This document shows positions 26,655-35,660 of a stretch of DNA of 49,792 bases, piece after piece. How positions within the stretch are numbered: position 1 is the first letter of the stretch; the number at the start of each line of letters is the position of its first letter. The notes below the pieces were generated by a model that was not told where the DNA came from, searched no databases, and saw only the letters and a program-made list of their open reading frames with translations. The translations under genes were made by a program, and so were the position numbers. The DNA is from Streptomyces sulfonofaciens (GTDB lineage Bacteria; Actinomycetota; Actinomycetes; Streptomycetales; Streptomycetaceae): the NCBI RefSeq assembly GCF_014656295.1, contig NZ_BNCD01000033.1, positions 16,700 to 66,491 of the forward strand, read 5' to 3'.

Positions 26655-29603
26655 ATGCAGAGCCCGTCGGACCGGCACGCCTACCCCGCCCACTGGGAGG
26701 CCGACGTGGTGCTGCGCGACGGCGGCACCGCGCGGATCAAGCCGATCACGGCCGACGACGCGGATCGGCTGGTCAGCTTCTACGAACAGGTGTCCGACGA
26801 GTCGAAGTACTACCGCTTCTTCGCCCCCTACCCCCGGCTGTCCGCGAACGACGTACGCCGTTTCACCCACCACGACTTCGTGGACCGGGTGGGCCTCGCG
26901 GCGGTGGTGGGCGGCGAGTTCATCGCCACCGTCCGCTACGACCGCATCGACGACCGCGTCGCCAGCCGCATCGACGACCGCGGCAGGTCGGCCGCGGAGC
27001 CCGCCGGCGAGGCCGAGGTCGCCTTCCTGGTGCAGGACGCCCACCAGGGCAGGGGCGTGGCGTCGGCGCTGCTGGAGCACATCGCCGCCGTGGCGCGCGA
27101 GCGCGGCATCCGCAGGTTCTCGGCGGAGGTGCTGCCCGCCAACAACAAGATGATCAAGGTGTTCACGGACGCCGGCTACCAGCAGCGGCGCAGCTTCGAG
27201 GACGGCGTCGTGTGCCTGGAGCTGGACCTGGAGCCCACCGAGGCGTCCCGCGCGGTCCAGCTGGCCCGTGAGCTGCGGGCCGAGGCGCGTTCCGTGCAGC
27301 GGCTGCTGCGACCCGGCGCGATCGCCGTGATCGGCGTCAGCAGGGCCCCGGGCGGGGTGGGCCGCAGCGTGCTGGCCAACATCCGCGACGCCGGCTTCAC
27401 CGGCCGCCTGTACGCCGTGAACAAGGCACTCCCGCAGGAGCGGACGACGCTCGACGGGGTACCCGCGCACCGGACTCTGGCCGAGCTCGAAGGCCCCGTC
27501 GACCTGGCCGTGGTCGCGGTCCCCGCACCGCGGGTGCCCGAGGTGGTCGACGCGTGCGGAGCGCACGGCGTGCAGGGGCTCGTGGTGCTCTCGTCCGGCT
27601 ACGCGGAGAGCGGCGACGAAGGCCGTGCACGGCAGCGGGAGCTGGTCAGGCAGGCCCGGTCCTTCGGTATGCGGATCATCGGTCCGAACGCCTTCGGCAT
27701 CGTCAACACCGCCCCGGACGTCCTGCTCAACGCCTCACTCGCGCCCCAACTGCCGAGGCCCGGGCGGATCGGCCTGTTCGCCCAGTCCGGGGCGATCGGC
27801 ATCGCCCTGCTGTCCCGGCTGCACCGACGCGGCGGGGGAGTGGCGGGCGCCGCCGGGCTCTCCACCTTCGTCTCCGCGGGCAACCGCGCCGATGTGTCCG
27901 GCAACGACGTCCTGCAGTACTGGTACGAGGACCCGGACACGGACGTCGCGCTGATGTACCTGGAGTCCATCGGCAACCCGCGCAAGTTCACCCGCCTGGC
28001 CCGGCGCACCGCAGCGGCCAAGCCGCTCGTCGTGGTGCAGGGCGCCCGGCACAGTGGAAGCGCGCCGCTCGGCCACGCCGTGCCGGCCACCCGGCTGCCG
28101 CACGCGACCGTCTCCGCGCTGCTCCGGCAGGCCGGCGTGATCCGGGTGGACACGATCACCGAACTGGTCGACGCGGGCCTCCAACTCGCCGGCCAGCCCT
28201 TGCCCGCGGGGCCCAGGGTGGCGATCCTCGGGAACTCCGAGTCACTGGGCCTGCTCACCTACGACGCCTGCCTCTCCGAGGGGCTGCGGCCCCTGCGGCC
28301 CAGGGACCTGACGACCGCCGCGACCCCCGACGCCTTCCACGACGCCTTGTGCGGGGCGTTGGCCGACACCGGCTGCGACGCGGTGATCGTCACCGTGATC
28401 CCGGCCGTGGACGGCGGCCCCGCGACGGACGGTGTGCTGGCCGGAGCACTCCGGTCGGCCGCCGCCGCGTACCCGTACAAGCCGGTCTCCGTGGTCCACG
28501 TCGAGCTGGGCGGCCTCGCCGCCGCGCTCTCCGCGGCCACCAGCACCGCACCAAGGTCCCCCGGACGCCCCGGCCCCGCAGACCAGGCGGCGCGGGGCCG
28601 GCCCGAGGCGGCGCAGGAGCCGCCCGCACCGGCGGGGGAGCAGGCCCCACCCGCGCAGTCGGCCGCACCGGCCCGGTCGGTCCCACCCGCCCAGCAGGCC
28701 CCACCCGCGGAGCGGGACGCCGGCCGCGCCCCCCGCATCCCCGCCTACCCGGCCGCGGAACGCGCCGTCCGCGCGCTCGCCGAGGCCGTGGAGTACGCGC
28801 AGTGGCGCCGTGAGGCCGCCGACCCCGGCAAGGTGCCGCAGTACGACGACATCGCGGAGAAACGGGCGGCGGCGCTGATCAGGGAGCTCCTGGCGCGTGC
28901 GGAGGACGACCCGCGCGGGGCCACCCTCGCCCCCGAGGACACCGGGAAGCTGCTCGGCGCCTACGGCATCGGGGTCCGCACCGCACTGCCCGCCCCGGAC
29001 CCCGACCGGGCCGCGGCGGCCGCGGCCGCGCTCGGCTACCCGGTGGCCCTCAAGACCACCGCCCCCCATCTGCGGCACCGCGCCGATCTCGGCGGCGTCC
29101 GCCTCGACCTCGCGGACGAGGAGCAACTGCGCCGCGCGTACGGCGAGCTGACCGATGCCTTCGGCACTCCCGGGGAACTGCTGCCCGTCGTCCAGGCGAT
29201 GGCGCCGCGCGGCGTCGACACGGTGGTGCGGGCCGTCATCGACCCCGTCGCCGGAGCCGTGCTCTCCTTCGGGCTGGCCGGCGCGGCCTCCGAACTCCTC
29301 GGTGACATGGCGCACCGCCTGATCCCGGTCACCGACCGCGAGAGCAGGTCCATGGTCAGATCCATCCGGACCGCGCCGCTCCTCTTCGGCTGGCGGGGCT
29401 CGGCACCCGTCGACACGGCGGCCCTGGAAGAGCTGCTGCTCAGGCTCTCCCGGCTGGTCGACGACCATCCGGAGGTCGTCGCCGTCGCGCTGGAGCCCGT
29501 GGTCGTGGCCACCCGCGGGGCGTCCGTTCTCGGAGCCTCCGTGCGGCTCGCGCCGCCGCCCGCCCGCACCGACCTCGGGCCCCGCACCATGCCCGCCTAC
29601 TGA
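26655..29603 (+). CDS. GNAT/acyl-CoA synthetase-like protein lysine acyltransferase (PatA type)
   Basis: Protein of 982 residues: an N-terminal GNAT acetyltransferase domain (about 15-185, with FLVQDAHQGRGVASALLEHI binding acetyl-CoA) joined to an NDP-forming acyl-CoA-synthetase-like region: CoA-binding (about 215-345), succinyl-CoA-ligase-like (350-630) and ATP-grasp (about 745-975). This is the S. lividans PatA arrangement, where lysine acetylation switches off acyl-CoA synthetases. In such proteins the synthetase part usually senses rather than catalyses. A Pro/Ala/Gln-rich insert (about 632-693) separates the synthetase halves. ATG at 26655 fits a short tail before the GNAT fold. Divergent from ptsH. 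Confidence 0.92.
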   Translation: MQSPSDRHAYPAHWEADVVLRDGGTARIKPITADDADRLVSFYEQVSDESKYYRFFAPYPRLSANDVRRFTHHDFVDRVGLAAVVGGEFIATVRYDRIDDRVASRIDDRGRSAAEPAGEAEVAFLVQDAHQGRGVASALLEHIAAVARERGIRRFSAEVLPANNKMIKVFTDAGYQQRRSFEDGVVCLELDLEPTEASRAVQLARELRAEARSVQRLLRPGAIAVIGVSRAPGGVGRSVLANIRDAGFTGRLYAVNKALPQERTTLDGVPAHRTLAELEGPVDLAVVAVPAPRVPEVVDACGAHGVQGLVVLSSGYAESGDEGRARQRELVRQARSFGMRIIGPNAFGIVNTAPDVLLNASLAPQLPRPGRIGLFAQSGAIGIALLSRLHRRGGGVAGAAGLSTFVSAGNRADVSGNDVLQYWYEDPDTDVALMYLESIGNPRKFTRLARRTAAAKPLVVVQGARHSGSAPLGHAVPATRLPHATVSALLRQAGVIRVDTITELVDAGLQLAGQPLPAGPRVAILGNSESLGLLTYDACLSEGLRPLRPRDLTTAATPDAFHDALCGALADTGCDAVIVTVIPAVDGGPATDGVLAGALRSAAAAYPYKPVSVVHVELGGLAAALSAATSTAPRSPGRPGPADQAARGRPEAAQEPPAPAGEQAPPAQSAAPARSVPPAQQAPPAERDAGRAPRIPAYPAAERAVRALAEAVEYAQWRREAADPGKVPQYDDIAEKRAAALIRELLARAEDDPRGATLAPEDTGKLLGAYGIGVRTALPAPDPDRAAAAAAALGYPVALKTTAPHLRHRADLGGVRLDLADEEQLRRAYGELTDAFGTPGELLPVVQAMAPRGVDTVVRAVIDPVAGAVLSFGLAGAASELLGDMAHRLIPVTDRESRSMVRSIRTAPLLFGWRGSAPVDTAALEELLLRLSRLVDDHPEVVAVALEPVVVATRGASVLGASVRLAPPPARTDLGPRTMPAY

Positions 29604-29918
29604 CACAGGACGGCCGCGCGTCCGGGCACGGCCAGGAGGCCGCCTACGAGCCGGTGGCCCGTAGGCGGGCGCACGTCCGGGCGCGGCCGCACGGCGGACC
29701 CGTCCACCGCCGCGGGCCGCAGGCCCCCGCCCCATTCCCGCACCCGCTCGCCCGCACGCACGGCCCGTGCCAGCCCCCCGGGAGCGCGGCCCGGGAGCGC
29801 GGCCCGTGCCCGCCGCCGATGCCCCCCCAGCCGCCACCGCGGCACCGCGGCGAGCCCCGCCGAGGACCGGGCCTCCTGCGGGACCTTGGGCGGTCCCCAG
29901 GGCCGTAGGATGGACGGC
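29604..29918. other. 315-bp gap after the acyltransferase gene
   Basis: A small hairpin (CGCCTACG/CGTAGGCG, 29641-29648 with 29660-29667) may be the terminator. A 13-bp direct repeat GGGAGCGCGGCCC occurs twice near 29779-29805. No gene is seen. Confidence 0.5.
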
Positions 29919-30518
29919 ATGGCCAAGACCAGTACGACGACCCAGGGGCTGCGCGCGGCGATCGAGCGCAGCGGCTACTACCCGGCGCTCGTGGCCGAGG
30001 CGGTGGAGGCCGCGGTCGGCGACGAGGGCATCGGGTCGTACCTGGTCCACCAGGAGACGACCTTCGACGCCAACGAGGTGCGCCGTCACGTGACGGTCCT
30101 CGTACTCACCGGGACCCGGTTCATCGTCAGCCACACCGACGAACAGGCGGCGGACTCCAGCTCGCCGACGCCGTACGCCACCACCTCCACCGAGTCCGTG
30201 AAGATCGGCCGGATCTCGTCGGTCGTGGTCAGCCGGGTCGTGGCCAACCCGGAGTCGTACACCCCCGGCAGCCTGCCCAGAGAAGTCGTCCTGACCATCG
30301 GCTGGGGTGCCGTCTCCCGGCTCGACCTGGAGCCGGCGGCCTGCGGCGATCCCAACTGCGAGGCGGACCACGGCTACACGGGCAGCTCCACGGCCGACGA
30401 CCTCAGCCTGCGGGTCAGCGAGGCGGGCGACGGCCCCGAGGCGGTGCGCCAGACCCTCGCCTTCGCCCAGGCGCTCTCCGAGGCCACCACGGCCACAGGC
30501 AGGGACACCGGTCACTGA
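29919..30518 (+). CDS. Conserved actinobacterial protein (DUF5998)
   Basis: Protein of 199 residues found across Streptomyces at this place; function unknown. A short helical N-terminus is followed by a beta-rich body (HVTVLVLTGTRFIVSHTD, SVKIGRISSVVVSRVV). One local cluster, ACGDPNCEADHGY, has two Cys and one His and might bind a metal. No signal peptide or membrane helix. ATG at 29919 has AGGA eight bases upstream; another ATG is at 29910. Its stop codon shares a base with the start of the phosphodiesterase gene (TGATG), so the two are co-translated. Confidence 0.85.
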   Translation: MAKTSTTTQGLRAAIERSGYYPALVAEAVEAAVGDEGIGSYLVHQETTFDANEVRRHVTVLVLTGTRFIVSHTDEQAADSSSPTPYATTSTESVKIGRISSVVVSRVVANPESYTPGSLPREVVLTIGWGAVSRLDLEPAACGDPNCEADHGYTGSSTADDLSLRVSEAGDGPEAVRQTLAFAQALSEATTATGRDTGH

Positions 30519-31705
30519 TGGCGCAGCCCGCACTGGATCCCCCCGAGCTGCTCGCCGTGGCCTCCGCCCCGGTGCCGCAGTACGGCACGGGATCGCTCGC
30601 CGACCTGCTGCCGACCCTCGTGGCGCACCAGGGCGTGCCCGGGACGTCCGCCGCGATCCCCGAGCTGACGCCGGCCGACCGCAACTGCGTCTTCCTGATC
30701 GACGGCCTCGGCTGGGAGCAACTGCTGGCCCACCCGGCCGAGGCTCCCTACCTGACCAGCCTCCTGCCCAGCTCCCGCGGCGGCACGGGACGCCCCATCA
30801 CGGCCGGCTACCCCGCCACCACGGCGACCTCCCTGGCATCGGTGGGCACCGGGCTGCCCCCGGGGGAGCACGGCCTGCCGGGCTACACGGTCCGCAACCC
30901 TGAGACGGGCGAGCTGATGAACCAGCTCCGGTGGCAGCCCTGGACGGCCCCGGAGCTCTGGCAGCCCCACCCCACCGTCTTCCAGAGGGCCGCCGGGGCC
31001 GGGGTGCACACCGCCCAGGTGTCGTCGCCGGCGTTCCGTACCACGCCGCTCACCGAGGTCGCCCTCAGCGGCGGCACCTTCCACGGCCGGCTCTCCGGCG
31101 AGGACCGCATGGACCTCGCCGCCCAGCAGCTCGCCGCCGGTGACCGCTCCCTCGTCTACACGTACTACGCGGACGTCGACGGCAAGGGCCACCGCTTCGG
31201 CGTCGACTCCGACGCGTGGCGCGACCAGCTCTCCTACGCGGACCGCCTGGTGCGGCGCCTGGCCGAGCAACTGCCGCCGCGCAGCGCCCTGTACGTCACC
31301 GCGGACCACGGGATGGTCGACATCCCCTTCGACGAGGTGCACCGCATCGACTTCGACGACGACTGGGAGCTGCGCGCCGGCGTCGCGCTGCTCGGCGGTG
31401 AGGGCCGTGCCCGGCACGTCTACGCGGTCCCGGGTGCGGCAGGCGACGTGCTCGCGGTCTGGCGTGAGGTGCTCGGCGACCGGTTCTGGGTGGCCGGCAA
31501 GGACGAGGCGATCGCCGCGGGGTGGTTCGGCCCGCGCGTCGACGAGCAGGTGTACGTGCGGCTGGGCGATGTGATCGCGGCGGCCAGGGACGACGTCCTG
31601 ATCACGGCGAGCCGGCAGGAGCCCAAGGAGTCGGCCATGGTCGGCAATCACGGTTCCATGACGTCCGCGGAGCAACTGGTCCCGCTGCTCGAAGTGCGTT
31701 CCTGA
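30518..31705 (+). CDS. Nucleotide pyrophosphatase/phosphodiesterase, alkaline-phosphatase fold
   Basis: Enzyme of 395 residues of the NPP/alkaline phosphatase superfamily. Metal and nucleophile motifs are in order: FLIDGLG (Asp), YPATTATSLAS (nucleophile Thr region), YYADVDGKGH (Asp, His), VTADHGM (Asp, His), NHGS (His). This supports hydrolysis of phosphodiesters or pyrophosphates with two metal ions. No signal peptide, so it is likely cytoplasmic. The physiological substrate cannot be told. Translationally coupled to DUF5998. Confidence 0.9.
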   Translation: MAQPALDPPELLAVASAPVPQYGTGSLADLLPTLVAHQGVPGTSAAIPELTPADRNCVFLIDGLGWEQLLAHPAEAPYLTSLLPSSRGGTGRPITAGYPATTATSLASVGTGLPPGEHGLPGYTVRNPETGELMNQLRWQPWTAPELWQPHPTVFQRAAGAGVHTAQVSSPAFRTTPLTEVALSGGTFHGRLSGEDRMDLAAQQLAAGDRSLVYTYYADVDGKGHRFGVDSDAWRDQLSYADRLVRRLAEQLPPRSALYVTADHGMVDIPFDEVHRIDFDDDWELRAGVALLGGEGRARHVYAVPGAAGDVLAVWREVLGDRFWVAGKDEAIAAGWFGPRVDEQVYVRLGDVIAAARDDVLITASRQEPKESAMVGNHGSMTSAEQLVPLLEVRS

Positions 31706-32037
31706 CCCGTAGCTCCGTAGCTCCGTGGCCTTCCGGCGCCGGTCCGACCCCTGTGCCGCACGCGGCACGGCTGCGCCGCCGTCCTCCTGACGGGGTTTCC
31801 GGCGTCCCGGCGACGGCGAGCGCGGGGTGGTCGCGGGGTGCCCGCGAGGGGCGCCGGTGCCGGTCTCCCGGGCGCGCCCCTGTGCGCTGTGCCGGAGCGG
31901 GTCCGCGCGCCCGGTGGCCCGGGTCGGGACTCCGGCGGGAGCCCGGCCCGGGCCGGCGTGCCAGGGTGTCACCGATGCCGGAGTCGTCCCGGGGCATGTC
32001 CTGGGAGGCACGGCGGCCCCGGGGCGCCGGGGAGGGC
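31706..32037. other. 332-bp gap between convergent genes
   Basis: Apart from a short direct repeat (TAGCTCCG) at 31712-31725 I see no structure or gene here. Confidence 0.5.
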
Positions 32038-32853
32038 TCAGCCAGGCGTGCGCACCAGCGTGAAGGCCGCGCCGTCCGGGTCGGTGAGGGTGGCCACCCG
32101 GCCGTAGGCGCCCTCCCGTGGTGCTTCGGTCACCTTGCCGCCGAGATCGGCGGCCCGCTCGGCGGTCGCGTCGACGTCCTGTGTCTCGAAGTACGTCATC
32201 CAGTGGGCGCCCCTGCCCTGCAACCGGGTGCTGCCCACCCCGCAGACGGAGGCCACGGGTCGGCCGTCCGCCGTGTGCAGCGTCAGGCTGTCCGGGCCCG
32301 CCGACACGTTCGGCTTGTGGGTGCAGCCGAAGACGTCCCGGTAGAAGCGGAGGACCCGTTCCGACTCATGGGTCATCAGTTCCGTCCAGGCGGGCGCTCC
32401 GGGCACTCCGGAGACCGGATGGCCCGGTCCGGCCGGTCCCTGCCGGATGCCGAACACCGCACCGGCCGGGTCGGAGGCCAGCGCGATACGGCCGGCGGCT
32501 CCCGCGTCCAGCGGCCCGAAGCCGACCGTGCCACCGCACAGTCGCACCATCGCGGCGGTGGCGTCCACGTCGTCCGTGGCCAGGTAGGGCGTCCAGGCGA
32601 CGGGCAGCCGGCGGTCCGTGGGCATCCGGCCGATCACGGCCACCTCCCGGCCGTCCAGCAGTGCCGCGGCGTAGGACCCCAGCGGGGTCGCGGTCGGCTG
32701 CGGCCGGAACTCCCAGCCGAACAGCGCTCCGTAGAAGTCCTGTGCCGCCGCAGGGTCGGGCACCAGGAGGCTCACCCAGCAGGGTGTTCCCGGTGTCCGC
32801 CGAGGGTGCCCGGGGGCACCCCGTCTGCCGGTCGAACCCAGTGCCTCGGTCAT
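32038..32853 (-). CDS. Double VOC (glyoxalase-fold) protein
   Basis: Protein of 271 residues with two vicinal-oxygen-chelate domains (about 24-135 and 150-268), each with the beta-alpha-beta-beta-beta pattern (WVSLLVPDPAAAQDFYGALFGW and, in the second, LMTHESERVLRFYRDVFG). Such tandem proteins in Streptomyces include hydroxylases, bleomycin-type binding proteins and lyases, and the sequence does not choose between them. ATG at 32853 has GAGGAGA eight bases upstream. The open frame extends 112 codons further but looks like promoter DNA. Confidence 0.87.
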   Translation of the reverse strand: MTEALGSTGRRGAPGHPRRTPGTPCWVSLLVPDPAAAQDFYGALFGWEFRPQPTATPLGSYAAALLDGREVAVIGRMPTDRRLPVAWTPYLATDDVDATAAMVRLCGGTVGFGPLDAGAAGRIALASDPAGAVFGIRQGPAGPGHPVSGVPGAPAWTELMTHESERVLRFYRDVFGCTHKPNVSAGPDSLTLHTADGRPVASVCGVGSTRLQGRGAHWMTYFETQDVDATAERAADLGGKVTEAPREGAYGRVATLTDPDGAAFTLVRTPG

Positions 32854-33157
32854 CGTCACTGTCTCCTCGCCCCTTCGTGGTGCCGCTTTGCTGCCGCTCC
32901 GCGCGCGGGGGAGTGCGGGCCGTGCCCCCGTCGCACCCGCACGCCCTGGAGCTGCTCGCCTTGACTGTTCGGCCCTTTGTCTGCTTCTGATCCGTTTTCG
33001 TCGAGCTTCGTTGGTTTTCGCTTCTTCTGACTGATCGGCGGATGTTGTCGGTTGCACAGTGTGTGTCCATTCCAGTACGCGCCGTGGTCGCATCTGGTCG
33101 CCGAGCAGAGTATCCGCAGCGAGGCGAGGGGGCCACCCCGTACGCAAGGATGGCGTC
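32854..33157. other. 304-bp divergent promoter region
   Basis: Lies between the VOC and sulfurtransferase genes. Bases about 32960-33035 are T-rich on the + strand (purine-rich on the other), with repeated GAAAAC and AGAAG on the reverse strand. It probably holds both promoters; no boxes are certain. Confidence 0.5.
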
Positions 33158-34072
33158 ATGGAAGCCATCATCTCTGCATCCGAACTCATGGCCGAGTCCG
33201 CCGGTCCGAATCCGCCGCTCCTGCTCGACGTGCGCTGGCAGCTCGGCGGCCCGAACCAGCGGCCGGCCTACCTGGAGGGCCATGTCCCGGGCGCCGTCTT
33301 CGTCGACCTCGATGCGGACCTCGCCGGTCCCGCCGGGCCGGGCGGTCGGCATCCGCTGCCCGACATCGCGGCCTTCGGCGCGGCCATGCGGGCGGCCGGG
33401 GTGCGGGTGGACCGCCCCGTGGTCGTCTACGACGGCGGGCAGGGCTGGGCGGCGGCACGTGCCTGGTGGCTGCTGCGCTGGACCGGGCACCCCTCGGTCC
33501 GGGTGCTGGACGGCGGCCTCGGCGTCTGGCAGGGGCCGCTGGAGTCCGGCCGGCCGCCGCTGACGGAACCTGGTGACTTCCAGCCGGTCCCAGGCCGTTC
33601 GCGATCGGCTTCGGACGTGTCCGCAACGGCAGCGGGCAAATCCCGGCCGGTTTCGAACGGTCCCGAAACCGGGGCCGAGGTGTCCGGGGTGCTCGACGCG
33701 GACGCCGCCGCGGAGCTGGCCGGGGCCGGTGTGCTGCTGGACGCGCGGGCGGCCGAGCGCTACCGCGGGGATGTCGAGCCGATCGACCGGGTGGGCGGCC
33801 ACATCCCGGGTGCGGTGTCGGCGCCGACCACCGAGAACGTCACCGCGGACGGCCGCTTCCGGCCCGCCAGGGAACTCGCCGAGCGCTTCGCGGCGCTGGG
33901 CGCGGCGAGCGGTGCCGAGGTGGGCGTCTACTGCGGTTCCGGAGTCTCCGGTGCGCATGAGGTGCTGGCCCTGGCCGTCGCGGGCATCCGGGCGGACCTG
34001 TACGTGGGCTCGTGGTCCCAGTGGTCGTCGGACCCGTCGCGTCCGGTGGCCACCGGCCCCGATCCCCGGTAA
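33158..34072 (+). CDS. Sulfurtransferase (rhodanese, mercaptopyruvate type)
   Basis: Two-domain sulfurtransferase of 304 residues. Both halves have the rhodanese fold; the second carries the active cysteine Cys259 in VYCGSGVSGAHEVLAL. CGSGV is the loop of 3-mercaptopyruvate sulfurtransferases rather than the CRKGV of thiosulfate enzymes. The two halves are joined by an extended Ser/Ala/Gly-rich linker (about 140-176), longer than usual and lower in GC than the rest. ATG at 33158 has AAGGA seven bases upstream. Likely role: sulfur transfer or cyanide detoxification. Confidence 0.9.
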   Translation: MEAIISASELMAESAGPNPPLLLDVRWQLGGPNQRPAYLEGHVPGAVFVDLDADLAGPAGPGGRHPLPDIAAFGAAMRAAGVRVDRPVVVYDGGQGWAAARAWWLLRWTGHPSVRVLDGGLGVWQGPLESGRPPLTEPGDFQPVPGRSRSASDVSATAAGKSRPVSNGPETGAEVSGVLDADAAAELAGAGVLLDARAAERYRGDVEPIDRVGGHIPGAVSAPTTENVTADGRFRPARELAERFAALGAASGAEVGVYCGSGVSGAHEVLALAVAGIRADLYVGSWSQWSSDPSRPVATGPDPR

Positions 34073-34140
34073 GGACCCGGCGCACGGCAAGCGGGCGGCC
34101 GCACCGGACTGGTGCGGCCGCCGTCTTCGCATACGGTTCC

Positions 34141-35175
34141 CTACTCCTGCTTCTTGCGGCGGGTGCCGAAGACGATCTCGTCCCAGCTCGGCACCGCCGC
34201 CCTGCGGCCGGGGCGGACGCCGTCCGCCTCGGCCTGGCGGTCCGTCGCACCGACCAGCCGGTCGCGGTGGCCGCCGACCGAACGCGGCATCAGCACGTCC
34301 GCGTACGCGGAGCCGGCCGAGGCCGCCGGTGCCGGGGGCTCCTCGGCCTCCGGCTCCTGCTCGGGCTCCTCCGGTACGTGGTCGGGCGAGGTTTCGGAGC
34401 GCTCCGGCACCACCAGGTCGCCGCGGAAGCTCGGCACGGCCTCCAGCAGGCTGGTGAGCGAGTCACGGCCCTGGTCGACGTCGTCCAGCGGCTCGCTGGG
34501 ACCCGGCAGGCTCGGCCGGTCGGTGCCGCGCTCCACGGACCGCTCGCGCGGCAGCCGTGCGATCCGCGGGACGAACGGGAAGCTCGGCTCCGGTGCGGCG
34601 AGGTCGTCGGACTCGCCGATCAGGGAGCGCGCTTCGTCGTCCACGGCCTGCACGAGGCGGCGCGGCGGGTCGTAGGTCCAGCTCGCCGTGTGGGTCTCGC
34701 CCGCGACGCGGTAGACGAGCAGCACCTCCCAGGTGCCGTCGTCGCGCCGCCAGGAGTCCCACTGCACGGTGTCCCGCTCGGCGCCGCGCATCAGCAGCCG
34801 CTCCTGGACGGTCTCGCCCAGTTGGGGGCCGATGTTCTCGCCGGGACGGCGCACGGGGGTCTTCCGGGCCCGCTCGGCCATGAACGCCCGCTCCGCCAGG
34901 ACGGGGCCCTCGAAGCGGCGCACCCGGTCGACGGGGATGCCGGCGAGCTGGGCGACCTCCTCCGCGGTGGCACCGGCACGTATACGCGCCTGGATGTCGC
35001 GCGGGCGGAGATGGCTCTCCACCTCGATCTCGATCTGGCCGAGGCGGGGACGGTCGCCGCGAACGGCGGCGCGCAGCCGTTCGTCGATGGGCAGCGTGTA
35101 CTCCGTGCTGTCCGCAGCCTTCAGCACCAGCCGTGTGCCGTCATTTGAGACGGCCACGACACGCAGTTCGGGCAT
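34141..35175 (-). CDS. sepH: SepH, FtsZ-regulating cell-division protein
   Basis: Actinobacterial division protein of 344 residues, the length of S. venezuelae SepH. The N-terminal DUF3071 domain holds a helix-turn-helix (about 60-90, RAGATAEEVAQLAGIPVDRVRRFEG). A long disordered acidic Pro/Glu-rich middle follows, then the conserved C-terminal end WDEIVFGTRRKK. SepH binds FtsZ and promotes filament assembly and bundling during sporulation septation. ATG at 35175 has GGAGG five bases upstream. The reading frame upstream to 35262 is not supported. Divergent from a large membrane protein gene. Confidence 0.96.
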   Translation of the reverse strand: MPELRVVAVSNDGTRLVLKAADSTEYTLPIDERLRAAVRGDRPRLGQIEIEVESHLRPRDIQARIRAGATAEEVAQLAGIPVDRVRRFEGPVLAERAFMAERARKTPVRRPGENIGPQLGETVQERLLMRGAERDTVQWDSWRRDDGTWEVLLVYRVAGETHTASWTYDPPRRLVQAVDDEARSLIGESDDLAAPEPSFPFVPRIARLPRERSVERGTDRPSLPGPSEPLDDVDQGRDSLTSLLEAVPSFRGDLVVPERSETSPDHVPEEPEQEPEAEEPPAPAASAGSAYADVLMPRSVGGHRDRLVGATDRQAEADGVRPGRRAAVPSWDEIVFGTRRKKQE

Positions 35176-35660
35176 GGGGACCTCCCGGGTGGTGCCTGCC
35201 GACGTCACGTGCGTCGCTGCTTCCGCTAGTCGAGTGTGGCCTGCCCGGGTGCAGCCTGCCACAACCTTGCCGAGTTGCCCGGCGTGTCGGGCATGGACCC
35301 AGGATCGCCGTTATGGCACGGTTACCTTTCCGCAACGCTGAGTAACGGCTCTGGCCACCCTGTGCAACGCGGCGTGCAACGTGCCCCCTCTCGGCGCTCC
35401 TGGAAGGCCTCGACACCCTGGCGGGAGACCTGGCCCAGGGCTCGCAACAGTACTCCATTGGGCCAGCCGGGTGGACCGGCGCGCCGTTGAAGTTCTGTAG
35501 AGATGCGAGAGTTGGCTGACGTTTCGGTGGATTGCGTGAAGGTTGTGCGTGTTGTAGTTCACGAAACCACCAGAAGTGGAACCAAAATACTTCGCTCATT
35601 CGTACCCTAGCTGTGCAATTTCCCGTGCAAACGGCCGAGAAGGGTGGGCAAGGGGCACAG
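35176..35660. other. 485-bp divergent region upstream of sepH
   Basis: Contains direct repeats of GTGCAAC at 35362-35368 and 35373-35379, GTTGT repeats near 35540-35556, and a TACCCT -10-like box near 35603 that could serve the forward gene. No gene is seen. Confidence 0.45.

Noticed and set aside
32854..33189. N-terminal extension of the VOC protein
   Set aside because: A well-placed GAGGAGA site precedes ATG 32853, and the extension is a charged stretch over the divergent promoter.
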